From: JBKEDC01 sp047972995
Lineage (GTDB): Bacteria > Bacteroidota > Bacteroidia > Bacteroidales > Prolixibacteraceae
DNA length: 64,000 nucleotides
Assembly (NCBI GenBank): GCA_047972995.1
Contig: JBKEBD010000008.1
Coordinates: 62,001 to 126,000 of the forward strand
Direction: 5' to 3'
Shown: positions 1 through 8,269 of the stretch, piece by piece
How positions within the stretch are numbered: position 1 is the stretch's first letter
Layout: every line of letters starts with the position of its first letter
Notes under the pieces: model-generated
What the model was told of the DNA's origin: nothing
What the model saw: only the letters and a program-made list of their open reading frames with translations
The model's database searches: none
Translations under genes and position numbers: made by a program

Positions 1-1184
1 GCTTTGCCCGGAGAAAGCGTAGTAGAAAGTGTAGCATTGGTGTTGTTTAGGTGGTTGAATTGTAGCAACCCGCCCAAGCTCACCCAATCTTTAAGCTCAT
101 ATTGTGCCGAAATATTAGTCGATTGAAATAGCGATGTGCTAAAAGCTTCTGTCGATCCGGGACGAAGTTTAAATGAATTTTTCAAATCATCGAGATATTC
201 ATCAAGCTGCGTGTTTTTCTCGCCATCGCTGTTGCCGGTAATATCGTCGCTCACATCGATAGGAGCGTATTCAAAAGAACCTTCGGTGTAAATTTCTTGC
301 GTTTTGCCTTTCCAATTGATTTTTCCAAGGTCAATCATAGAAAAACCTACCGTTAGCTTGTCGGTTACTTTATATGTAGCACCAAAATCGAAACCGAATC
401 CGGTGTTTTTACCTATGGTGGAATCCAAAATTTCGTTGGCATCGCTATCGAGTGAAATCTGGTTGATCGTGCCATCGGCATTTTCGGTAACACTAATTGG
501 GGCAACAATTTGCTGACTAATATTTTGCTGCGTGCTCATGGTTCCATCGCTGTTGGTGTTAATATACAAATCCATGCTGTTGGTTTGCGTGGCAACGGCA
601 CCTTGAATGTATTTCACCCGTGCCCCAACCGTAAGCTTTTCGCTTAGCTCATAGCTATATCCTAAGCTAGCTTCCACATAAGAAATGGCATTTGCCGTAA
701 GGTCTTGAATGTGGTGGTTAATGGGGGTGTTCTTGTCGGCATCCCAGTTACCATATTGCAAGTTGAATATCGAGCCCGGCACGTTGGTGGTTGATTTCAC
801 CTTGGTGTTTAGGTCGAAAGAAACATAGTGTTTCTCCTTAATCTTAAAACCGAAGCCCAGAATCTGCATACTCATATTGGCATCGATAGGGTTGTCTCCT
901 TTTACGGCTTTAGAAAGCGAAGGGATATCGAAGAAAAGCGTGTTGTCTTTAATGTATGTAGCTTGATTCCACGAAAAAGCTGCCGTAGAAACAGAAGCAG
1001 AAAAACTTCCGAGTGCAGGAAATGCCAAATACCATTTGTCGCCTTCTTGCAATTTTAGGGCAGGGTTAAGGGTTGATGATTGCGGAGTTCCTTTCAAGAA
1101 CATCATGCCTTTGTTTTCGGCAGAAGCACTTAATCCGAAACATAGGATAAGCGCTAAGGATATATATATATTTATGGTATTCAT
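1..1184 (-). CDS. DUF5723-family outer-membrane protein (3' end outside window)
   Basis: This open frame reads leftwards from an ATG at 1184 and runs off the window edge, so the C-terminus is missing. The first ~17 residues form a signal peptide ending near SASA. The rest is rich in alternating hydrophobic strands, Gly and aromatic residues (for example GFGFKIKEKHYVSFDL and GASLGYSYELSEKLTVGARVKY-like blocks), as in the OmpP1/FadL-like barrels annotated DUF5723 in Bacteroidota. A role as an outer-membrane barrel is family-based; the ligand is unknown. It lies 69 bp downstream of the lipoprotein gene at 1254-2924 on the same strand, so the two are probably co-transcribed and may form a surface complex (inference). 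Confidence 0.75.
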   Translation of the reverse strand, partial: MNTINIYISLALILCFGLSASAENKGMMFLKGTPQSSTLNPALKLQEGDKWYLAFPALGSFSASVSTAAFSWNQATYIKDNTLFFDIPSLSKAVKGDNPIDANMSMQILGFGFKIKEKHYVSFDLNTKVKSTTNVPGSIFNLQYGNWDADKNTPINHHIQDLTANAISYVEASLGYSYELSEKLTVGARVKYIQGAVATQTNSMDLYINTNSDGTMSTQQNISQQIVAPISVTENADGTINQISLDSDANEILDSTIGKNTGFGFDFGATYKVTDKLTVGFSMIDLGKINWKGKTQEIYTEGSFEYAPIDVSDDITGNSDGEKNTQLDEYLDDLKNSFKLRPGSTEAFSTSLFQSTNISAQYELKDWVSLGGLLQFNHLNNTNATLSTTLSPGK

Positions 1185-1253
1185 TTGTGTGTGTGAAACG
1201 TAAATTATAAAATATAAGCTCATTACTTCGCACTTCGTATCAAGCACTGTATA

Positions 1254-2924
1254 TTAAAGCGCCAACTCTCCCGATAAAGCAATGCTAAAGTCTAGGCTAT
1301 AAGTTGTGATAAGCTCAATTCCTTTGTTGTTTGAGTCGAGGCGAACGGTAGGCTTAATGTATGCTGAATTAGCAATATTTTCCACATCTTCATCGGTAAG
1401 CTCAAATGTGCTTTTGCTTTCTTTGCTGTTGGTTACCATGCCTTTGGCGTTTACCTCGGCAGCTTCAATAGCATTGGTAAGCTCGATGGTGCTGAATGTT
1501 TCTTGATTTTCATTTTGCAATTCGAGCACAATAGTAGCATTTACAGGGAAGTATGAAGCATAATTTATTTCGAGACGCAATTTCGAAGCTTTCGCCAGTG
1601 TTTCACGGTCGCTTTCTGAAAGGTTTAGTTGAATGTGCTTAATGTCGGAATAAGTTACATTGGTCATTTTCAGATACAGTGGAATATTCACCTTGTAGCC
1701 TACCCCGATTGTGTTAGATGGGGTGATGGTAACATCCTCGCCATTAGAACCAAGAAGGGTACTCCCACTAATAGCCAGTGAGTTGGGGAGCGCATCGCCA
1801 TTTAATAGGTTATCGATGTTAGAGTTATCTATGTTGATTGATAGCTCTTGATTTTCATTGCTCACCAACTCTAGCGGATTGTCTAACGTAATTGTTTTTG
1901 ATGATTCGTCGTTCATGGCAGCCACTATAGTCATATCGGCAGTGCCTGTCAAGTCGGTTGTATTGTCAGCAAGCAACATTACTTCCGGATTTAGGAAGCT
2001 CGTGCCATTCACAAAATTGCCTAAATCGCCCAGATTGAATTTCATATTTTCGCTGAAATCTCGCTCTAATTTGCTGAATATCCCCGTGATGTTATTAATA
2101 GTAATATCATGGAAGCCGATGGTTATGTCGGTATTGAAATCTGCTGTGGGAACTTCAAGTAGCGTAATGGTGCTCGTAATTTCGATCTCCATAATTTCGG
2201 GGTCTATCACCGCTTCGTTGTTGGTGAGTTCTATTGTTTGGTTTAGGTTGGTTGAAGCTTCTTTTTCAATGGACACTTCGGGTTCGGTTTTGCTAGTTAC
2301 ATTCTCGATGTCGATATCAATTCGAGCAGCATAGGGGAATCCGTTCCATTCTACCGCAATGTTCATGCTCATATTAATGCCATGCAGCGTTAAATTTTCG
2401 TTTGATGGAATAGATACATATTTTTGATCCTCACTCGTTAGCTTATCAGCCACATCGTCATATTTAACATTCTCCCAAATAGCTTCTATTTCACCATCGG
2501 TCATGCTGTTAATCTCGGTTTCATTGTAGTTTTCACCTGTTACGTTATTTATTGTTCCAAGATTTTGAATGATAAAGTTTCGGCATGAAAAGTTGTATTT
2601 GTGCGATAAGTCAACCATGTTGTTGTCAATTTCGGTAGAAATATCATCGAATATATCGCTGAAATCGAAGTCTTCAAGTTCATCTTCTTGTACAAATACC
2701 CATTTGTTTACGCCGTTTTCGGTGTACGATTGAAGTTCTTCTATCTCGCTGAGGTCGATAAAGTTGCCAAGCTCAATGTTTTCAGCTTGTATTAGAGCTA
2801 GGTGAATGCTTGGGGCAATGCCTAAATCATCAGTGTTCACCTCGTCGAATTTAAATTCATCGCCTATACATCCGGTGAGTCCGAAGAGCAGAGCGAGGGC
2901 GCTAAAAGTTAAAGATTTATTCAT
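1254..2924 (-). CDS. Large uncharacterised outer-membrane lipoprotein
   Basis: The 556-residue product starts with a type II signal peptide whose lipobox is LTGC, giving a mature lipidated Cys at residue 19. The residues after the Cys are acidic (IGDEFKFDE), which resembles the export signal that places Bacteroidota lipoproteins on the cell surface; that last step is inference. The mature protein is acidic, Asn- and Thr-rich, and predicted to be mostly beta strand, with no catalytic motif I recognise. It is followed after 69 bp by a DUF5723 barrel gene and preceded after ~100 bp by the phosphatase-like gene, all on the minus strand. I do not recognise the family and assign no function. Confidence 0.8.
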   Translation of the reverse strand: MNKSLTFSALALLFGLTGCIGDEFKFDEVNTDDLGIAPSIHLALIQAENIELGNFIDLSEIEELQSYTENGVNKWVFVQEDELEDFDFSDIFDDISTEIDNNMVDLSHKYNFSCRNFIIQNLGTINNVTGENYNETEINSMTDGEIEAIWENVKYDDVADKLTSEDQKYVSIPSNENLTLHGINMSMNIAVEWNGFPYAARIDIDIENVTSKTEPEVSIEKEASTNLNQTIELTNNEAVIDPEIMEIEITSTITLLEVPTADFNTDITIGFHDITINNITGIFSKLERDFSENMKFNLGDLGNFVNGTSFLNPEVMLLADNTTDLTGTADMTIVAAMNDESSKTITLDNPLELVSNENQELSINIDNSNIDNLLNGDALPNSLAISGSTLLGSNGEDVTITPSNTIGVGYKVNIPLYLKMTNVTYSDIKHIQLNLSESDRETLAKASKLRLEINYASYFPVNATIVLELQNENQETFSTIELTNAIEAAEVNAKGMVTNSKESKSTFELTDEDVENIANSAYIKPTVRLDSNNKGIELITTYSLDFSIALSGELAL

Positions 2925-3027
2925 TATTTGTGTGTTAATGTGTTGCGGATTTCAGCTTCGCGGGTTATTTTATGGTGTTAATGAAATTACGGTGTTTCAT
3001 AGTACTTATTGGGTAGCCACCTTCAGG

Positions 3028-4650
3028 TCAATCCGTAATTTGCAATTGAATCACCTTACCTTGGCAGCTTTGGGGTTGGGCTTCGCCAAGCAAGTATAAT
3101 ATGGTAGGTACCATGTCGATGGCTTCAGTTTCTTCCATGTGATTTGATGGTTTAATTCCTCCGCCCCAAAAGAGTAGTGAAATGCGGTTGTCGGTGGTGT
3201 GTAATTTCTTTTGAAACTTATAGGCTGTTTGCCAGCTTGGCAAAATAGAATAGCTAATGTCGCCCGATCGCTGAAAGTTGAAGCTGTTGCTCATGCTTCG
3301 CAACGGACCGTTGGCAAAATTCCCTTGCATGAAAATGCGGCTTGGCACCGCCATGTTCACCCCGGCAAACTGATTAACAAGCTCTGCCGACTTGGTTGCC
3401 ATTTCATTGTAATCGATGCCCTTTTCCTTAATCAAATCGCGATTGAGATAGATTTCCTGATCTACCACCTCTTGCACCCAGTTTCCTTGTCCGTAGGTGG
3501 CATTCAGAAAGGAGCGGAGTAGGGCAGCAATGTTGTCGGGGCGCACTGTTCCGTTGGGCAACTTCTGCGAAGCTAAATAATCGGAAGTGTAGTTTTCGGC
3601 ACACACCGAGCTGATTACCACAAGCATATTTTGTTTGCCCACAGCTTCCTCAATGTGTGTAACCAATCGGGCAATGTCTTTATCTAGTCGAATGTAGAAA
3701 TCTTCGGTTTCTAAAGACTGCGGACCAAACAATCCGTTGAGCGAACTGTAGTTCACCGTTAGCAAATCGGGGTGTTTGTCGGTGCCTAGAAAAGCTTTGT
3801 CGAAAATGTTTATTGCAAAATCAGTAATGATATGATTAGCTGCGGGTGTGTGCTTAAATAGCGAGAAGTCGCCTGTTTGGTCATATATCTTTTGCAGATC
3901 GTAGGGGAAAGTGCATCGCTTGTCATATCCCTTTTCGAAGTCGCTGTAATCGTCGGCTGAAGCTTTGTAGCTTACCGGATTAAGGAAGAGTAATTTCCAT
4001 TTGTCATCGAGCGCATTTTGAGCGAGTTTCTTATTGTTAAACGAAAGTGCCCAAAAAGGAAACTGATCGATGTAGTAAGACGATGAAATCATATTTCCAC
4101 TGGTGTTTTCCATCCAAAAAGCCCCGTCGGCAGCATGACCAGCCGAGAAGATGGCTGTTTCGGCACGAGTAGATACACTATATACTTTAGAGCGACCATT
4201 GGAGGTGAGTTTAAGCTCATCGCCCAAAGTGTTGCAAAGCAGTTGATCGGCAGATTTTTGCCCTTCGTTAGAGTCGCCACCCACTGTTTGATAGTTTTTG
4301 TTGGTGCTAGCATTCTCGATTTTGTTGTTCACTCGGTTGAGCCAATCGGAGTTAACAACGCCATGCAGCGTGGGGTAGTTGCCGGTGAAAAGTGTGGCTG
4401 TGGCAGCTTCAATGTTTTGGTCGTTAATGTAGTTGCGCGTGTTAGAACACAGTGCGCCTTGGTCAACTAGTCGTTTTAGTCCGCCATCGAGCAAGTTGTA
4501 GTAGTAGCGCTGAATATATTCAGGACGCATGTTTTCAACATTAATAACCACAACCACCTTTGGTTTTTGGGCATAGCTTTGGAAGCCGAGCAAAAGCAAT
4601 AAGACAAGAAAGAGTGTGTGATGTTTTCTTTGTACAGTAAAAAATTTCAT
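3028..4650 (-). CDS. Alkaline-phosphatase-superfamily protein of PafA type, apparently catalytically dead
   Basis: A 540-residue exported protein (signal peptide ends near SYAQ, residue 28) that follows the PafA/nucleotide pyrophosphatase fold block by block: VVVVI-N near 32-37, the FTGNYPTLHGV block at 88-98, the STRAETAIFSAGH block at 160-172, the VNYSSLNG block at 299-306, VVISSVCAEN at 344-353 and a final NRISLLFWGG. At every position where PafA has a catalytic residue this protein differs: Asp38 is Asn37, the Thr79 nucleophile is Ile80, Asn100 is Ser101, Lys162 is Arg, Arg164 is Glu, Asp305 is Asn, His309 is absent, Asp352-His353 are Val-Cys, and His486 is Arg. PafA numbering is recalled from family knowledge. 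The fold seems intact while zinc binding and hydrolysis should be lost, so a binding or scaffold role is more likely than phosphatase activity. Confidence 0.8.
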   Translation of the reverse strand: MKFFTVQRKHHTLFLVLLLLLGFQSYAQKPKVVVVINVENMRPEYIQRYYYNLLDGGLKRLVDQGALCSNTRNYINDQNIEAATATLFTGNYPTLHGVVNSDWLNRVNNKIENASTNKNYQTVGGDSNEGQKSADQLLCNTLGDELKLTSNGRSKVYSVSTRAETAIFSAGHAADGAFWMENTSGNMISSSYYIDQFPFWALSFNNKKLAQNALDDKWKLLFLNPVSYKASADDYSDFEKGYDKRCTFPYDLQKIYDQTGDFSLFKHTPAANHIITDFAINIFDKAFLGTDKHPDLLTVNYSSLNGLFGPQSLETEDFYIRLDKDIARLVTHIEEAVGKQNMLVVISSVCAENYTSDYLASQKLPNGTVRPDNIAALLRSFLNATYGQGNWVQEVVDQEIYLNRDLIKEKGIDYNEMATKSAELVNQFAGVNMAVPSRIFMQGNFANGPLRSMSNSFNFQRSGDISYSILPSWQTAYKFQKKLHTTDNRISLLFWGGGIKPSNHMEETEAIDMVPTILYLLGEAQPQSCQGKVIQLQITD

Positions 4651-4773
4651 AGCGTCTGAATAAGTTAAGCCACGAAATTACTTGTTTTTTTTTCAAACAA
4701 CGCTAAACTCTTAAAAAATGTTGATTGTAATATTTTCTTTGTCGGAAAGGCCAACCCGTAATAGCCCAGGCAT

Positions 4774-4817
4774 AAAAAAATAGAGGACACGATTCAATAT
4801 CTCGTGTCCTCTATTTT
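4774..4817 (-). terminator. Rho-independent terminator of the Omp85-type gene
   Basis: A 14-bp perfect stem (AATAGAGGACACGA with its complement, loop near 4793-4801) lies 30 bp after the stop of the 4847-6058 gene. Read on the minus strand it is followed by a run of T (the A-run at 4774-4780), the classic intrinsic terminator layout. Confidence 0.88.
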
Positions 4818-4846
4818 AGACTAAAAAGTCTTTATAATCGGTAATG

Positions 4847-6058
4847 TTAGAATGCTTCACCAATACGGAAATACACCCCCCAGTCTTCTTTACCTACTGC
4901 AGCATCTAAACCAATATTGAATCGTGTGTTTTTAAATGCACGATAGCGAACTCCAACACCGCCGCCCGGATAAGCTTTCCAGTTGTAAGATTCGATACTA
5001 GAGCCATATAGAGTGGCAAGTCCAGCAAAGCCAACAAAGCCAACCTTTTCAAATGGGTTAAAACGATATTCAGCTTGAACGTCCATAACGCCATTACCTC
5101 TATATTTACCTGAGCTGTAGCCGCGCATATCTCTACCACCAATTGTTCTTTGTTGTTGGAATGTAATATCACCCAAGCCGAATGCTCCAAAATATCGAGC
5201 AGCTAAGACGTCTTTTCCTCCACGCATGGCGTGATATGTGTTAAACTCCGTATTCAAACGATTTGCCGTGAAATCATTCATAAACTCAGGGTTAGTAACC
5301 CAAAGGATTTTTGAATTGATACCTGATGTTGGATAGTACTGGTTATTTCTTGTGTCGTAATTTGCAATAAGAGCTAGCGATGCAATATTAATTGAAGCAT
5401 CTTGTATCGGGTTTCCATGAGAATCGTAACCCTCCTCGGCTTCGCTGCTATAGTCTGTTCTACTGTTAGAAAACGATGCAGAAACACCTGTAAATAAGTG
5501 AGGAATTAATTGATATTGAATACTACCGAGCACAAAGATTAAACGATTGGAGAAATCAGCTTCAAACGGACTTCCTCCCTCTGCAGTTGAGTTAAATGAT
5601 GTAGAAGCATTTTTCTTACCATTCAAAAATACAAAAACACTACGCCATTTACCATGACCGAAGTAATTACGATTCATAATGCTCGTAAACCAAGATTGAT
5701 TGGTTGTCCAAACGGCACTACCCAATAGTAATGACTTGGGAGATATTGTATCGTTGCGATTTGTATGATACATCATCATCGGGATAGCCCCAAACATACC
5801 ACCCATTGTGCGATTGTAGCTCACATAGGGCATTAGCGAGAATTCGGGCTTCCTATGCTCCTCTGATTTCGCAGTTTGTGTACTGTCTGTAGGTTCAACG
5901 TGTTTTTTTACAATAGGATCGGCTGCTGTTGCAGAAACAGACTGCGTGTTTTCAGCTAATACACTGCTGTCAGCAGAGGTCAACTGGTTTTTTTCTTGTT
6001 GGGCAAAAGCCGATGAAGACCATACCAGCAACAAAAGAATCGTGAAAAGTTTATTCAT
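4847..6058 (-). CDS. BamA/TamA-family (Omp85) barrel protein without POTRA domains
   Basis: The 403-residue product has a signal peptide (cleavage after SAFA), a Ser/Thr-rich linker of ~50 residues, and then only a C-terminal Omp85-type 16-strand barrel region. The lid-lock-like motif RGY occurs in GGRDMRGYSSGKYRGN (about residues 308-323), and the protein ends in an aromatic Phe (RIGEAF), as the beta-signal for Bam-mediated insertion requires. No POTRA repeats fit in the short N-terminal part, unlike BamA (~800 residues). Known relatives are annotated outer-membrane surface antigen family; substrate and role are unknown. A strong promoter lies at 6108-6138 and a terminator follows at 4774-4817, so it is a single-gene unit. 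Confidence 0.85.
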   Translation of the reverse strand: MNKLFTILLLLVWSSSAFAQQEKNQLTSADSSVLAENTQSVSATAADPIVKKHVEPTDSTQTAKSEEHRKPEFSLMPYVSYNRTMGGMFGAIPMMMYHTNRNDTISPKSLLLGSAVWTTNQSWFTSIMNRNYFGHGKWRSVFVFLNGKKNASTSFNSTAEGGSPFEADFSNRLIFVLGSIQYQLIPHLFTGVSASFSNSRTDYSSEAEEGYDSHGNPIQDASINIASLALIANYDTRNNQYYPTSGINSKILWVTNPEFMNDFTANRLNTEFNTYHAMRGGKDVLAARYFGAFGLGDITFQQQRTIGGRDMRGYSSGKYRGNGVMDVQAEYRFNPFEKVGFVGFAGLATLYGSSIESYNWKAYPGGGVGVRYRAFKNTRFNIGLDAAVGKEDWGVYFRIGEAF

Positions 6059-6107
6059 TGATAAGATTATTTGTGATGTGATATTCTGCTAAACAGAATT
6101 CTCGGGG

Positions 6108-6138
6108 CAAATATAAAACAAAATGAATATGCTCCAAT
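6108..6138 (-). promoter_or_regulatory. Bacteroidota-type promoter for the Omp85-type gene
   Basis: On the minus strand ATTG (6135-6138) and TATATTTG (6108-6115) are separated by exactly 19 bp, matching the phylum's -33/-7 consensus. It lies 50 bp upstream of the ATG at 6058. Confidence 0.75.
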
Positions 6139-6212
6139 TTTTACATCTAAATTCAACTTCTACGTTGTAATGTATTAAGGTATAAATAACTTTTTGGCAT
6201 ACTATTTGTCAT

Positions 6213-6262
6213 CTAAAAAAATAAAATTAAGCTGTCGATAATCATCGACAGCTTAATTTTAT
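6213..6262 (-). terminator. Strong terminator facing the repeat array, with no annotated gene upstream
   Basis: A perfect 19-bp inverted repeat (6221-6239 and 6244-6262) with a 4-nt loop. On the minus strand the stem is followed by T-rich sequence (the A-run at 6214-6220). A minus-strand terminator here would end transcripts that come from the array region at 6453-6762, where no convincing protein gene exists. Confidence 0.75.
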
Positions 6263-6452
6263 ATCGTGAATTACTACTGATGCGTTAACTTTAAATATGT
6301 CTCTGCAAGATGTAGTTACAAGCGTTCTTTGATTTTTCGATGAATTTTGAGACATCGTTTTATGCGATAAAAGCATAAAACTAAGAGTAAAGGGAAATGT
6401 ATTTTCTCACAACTACTCGATTTTGTATCAAAATATGAGTTTGAGAAGTGTG

Positions 6453-6762
6453 TAAAGCCATTTTGCACGGGTCAAAATGAGCAAATTTCAAGACGTGCAC
6501 AGTTGTGCACGAGGTGAAATGGCAAACTTTTAGGGCTTGCACAGTTGTGCAAGGTATCTTTTGGGCAAAATATGGGGCTTTCGTAATGAATAAAGTCATA
6601 AAAAATCTTAAAACTACAACGTGCACGGTTGTGCACGAGGCAAAAATGGCAAAAATGGGGGCGTGAATGGTTGTGCACGGGGTGAAAATGGAAAAAATGA
6701 TGCCTTGCACAGTTGTGCACGAGATGAAAGTTCAAAAGTTGAGCTTGCACAGTTGTGTACAC
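6453..6762. repeat. Array 1: 42-bp tandem repeat carrying a GTGCACA-GT-TGTGCAC palindrome
   Basis: Palindromic cores begin at 6495, 6537, 6621, 6663, 6705 and 6745; the first five are spaced 42, 84, 42 and 42 bp and the last 40 bp. The 84-bp step contains a decayed unit at 6579, and a decayed edge unit sits at 6453. Between cores is a purine-rich segment such as GAGGTGAAAATGGC. Two overlapping minus-strand frames read through the array because 42 is a multiple of 3 and give 14-residue repeats (CTTVH or VHNCAR types); I treat these as a by-product of the period, not genes. The rest of the gap, 6763-7088, is AT-rich with nothing I recognise. Confidence 0.85.
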
Positions 6763-7088
6763 TACATTTCTGACCTCAAAAAAGGACTTTGAATAAAGGT
6801 GTTTAGCCCTTTTAGAGGTTTGAGCTTGTTGTTAAATTGATGAAAATGATGGTGTTGGTTATAGTGTGCTGCCAAAACGACATGTGGAGCAACAAAATAA
6901 TGTTTTGGCATGATAATTGCTTATTTGTTGCACATGAGTGCAGAAAGTGAGCGGATGCCAGATTTGCGTGCAGCATAGCGCAGAGATATTCTTTTTATTT
7001 TGATGAGGTTGCCCTATCTTCCCATAAATAAATTCACATTTTATAAATATTTTCTGAGGCTTGTGCTCTATATTTCATTTGAAGACAC

Positions 7089-7096
7089 TATCTTTG
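7089..7096 (+). promoter_or_regulatory. TATCTTTG -7 element of bamD
   Basis: A perfect TAnnTTTG box ends only 4 nt before the bamD ATG at 7101, which would place the transcript start at or next to the start codon. No well-spaced -33 TTG is seen (TTG at 7061 is 25 bp away). Confidence 0.5.
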
Positions 7097-7100
7097 CAAA

Positions 7101-7913
7101 ATGCTTAAGAATATCCACCTAAAAGCAATTGTTGGTTTGTTGTTGCTAGTAATGACAACCAGTTGCGGCGAATATCAGAAGGTTTTAAAAAGCTCTGATT
7201 TCGAATATAAATACAAGAAGGCAAAAGAATACTACGAAAGTGGCGAATATGTTCGCGCTTGCGATTTGTATCGTGAGTTGGTGAATGTGTACCGCGGAAC
7301 AAGTAAAGCCGACGAGATATACTATTATTATGGACAGAGCTACTACGAAACAGGCGACTACCTGCTAGCTGGACACTGGTTTAGAACACTGGTTGACGAT
7401 TACCCACGAAGCAGCTACCGCAAAGATGCTCAATTCATGATTGCTACTTGCTATTATGATGAGTCGCCTAATATTCGCTTAGATCAAACGGTGACTAAAA
7501 AAGCTATCGATGCTTATCAGCTATACATTAACCTATTTCCGGCTAGCGACAAGGTAACAGAAGCCAACGATATAATTGATGAGCTGCACGACAAGCTAGT
7601 ATATAAATCATATTTGACCGCAAAATTGTATTATGATTTAGAAAACTATAAGGCATCGACCATTGCATTGCAAAATTCCCTAAAGGAATATCCAAACAGC
7701 ACCTATCGTGAAGAACTGATGTTTATGTTGCTTCGTTCGAAATACTACTTAGCCACCCGAAGTGTGGAAGGGCTAAAAGAGGAACGATTGAGCTCGGCTC
7801 TTGATGAATACTACGCATTCACCGATGAATTTCCCAATAGCAAGCACAACAAACTGGTAGAAAAATACTACGAAGATATATCAAGTCAACTAGATTACAA
7901 CAACGAGATTTAA
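7101..7913 (+). CDS. bamD: Outer-membrane assembly lipoprotein BamD
   Basis: BamD is the essential lipoprotein partner of BamA in folding outer-membrane barrels, acting at the periplasmic face of the outer membrane. The 270-residue product has a type II signal peptide with lipobox TTSC (Cys22) and about five TPR-like helix pairs, visible as repeated A-x-x-Y-x-x-G-x-Y blocks (AKEYYESGEYVRA, YYYGQSYYETGDY, AKLYYDLENYKAS) and the Y-P-x-S motifs typical of the family. It is the first gene of a run with rpoZ-like, coaBC, DUF4835 and recN genes (spacings 12-95 bp), the usual Bacteroidota order, which supports the call. Confidence 0.93.
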   Translation: MLKNIHLKAIVGLLLLVMTTSCGEYQKVLKSSDFEYKYKKAKEYYESGEYVRACDLYRELVNVYRGTSKADEIYYYYGQSYYETGDYLLAGHWFRTLVDDYPRSSYRKDAQFMIATCYYDESPNIRLDQTVTKKAIDAYQLYINLFPASDKVTEANDIIDELHDKLVYKSYLTAKLYYDLENYKASTIALQNSLKEYPNSTYREELMFMLLRSKYYLATRSVEGLKEERLSSALDEYYAFTDEFPNSKHNKLVEKYYEDISSQLDYNNEI

Positions 7914-7925
7914 TTATACAACCGA

Positions 7926-8246
7926 ATGGATTTCAAAAAAGTAAAAGCAGAAGGTACTACGGTGCCAAGAAATTTGAAAGAGCTAGAAGCAGAAACAGGA
8001 AACATTTATGAAACTGTTATGATTTTGGCTAAACGCGCAAACCAAATCTCATCAGAAATGAAAGAGGAGTTGAACCAAAAACTTCAAGAGTTTGCATCAT
8101 ATAACGACAATCTAGAGGAAGTTTTTGAGAACCGAGAGCAGATTGAAATTTCAAAGTATTATGAGCGCTTGCCAAAATCTACGCTTGTGGCGTGTGAAGA
8201 GTTGAAGAACCATAATATTTATCACCGAAATCCTACAAAAGAATAG
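7926..8246 (+). CDS. rpoZ: DNA-directed RNA polymerase omega subunit, Rpb6-like
   Basis: A 106-residue protein matching the Bacteroidota omega/Rpb6 family, which stabilises the beta' subunit of RNA polymerase. The conserved core is visible in the segment GNIYETVMILAKRANQISSEMKEEL (quoted in part), where the A-x-R-A-x-Q motif corresponds to the omega signature that contacts beta'. It lies 12 bp after bamD and 23 bp before coaBC. The phylum's omega is divergent from E. coli RpoZ, so the symbol is by role rather than strong similarity. Confidence 0.88.
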   Translation: MDFKKVKAEGTTVPRNLKELEAETGNIYETVMILAKRANQISSEMKEELNQKLQEFASYNDNLEEVFENREQIEISKYYERLPKSTLVACEELKNHNIYHRNPTKE

Positions 8247-8269
8247 GGTAAAATAAAACTTTCCTCAGC

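Noticed and set aside
1858..2334. 158-residue plus-strand frame
   Set aside because: Shadow of the minus-strand lipoprotein; composition is Ser/Val-rich with no signal or domain.
6381..6762. Two overlapping minus-strand open frames over array 1
   Set aside because: They are open only because the 42-bp period is a multiple of three; both frames give 14-residue repeats (CTTVH and VHNCAR types) and neither has a start context or family match.
6453..6762. CRISPR array
   Set aside because: Repeat plus spacer is only 42 bp, spacers are similar rather than unique, the repeats decay at both ends, and there are no cas genes.
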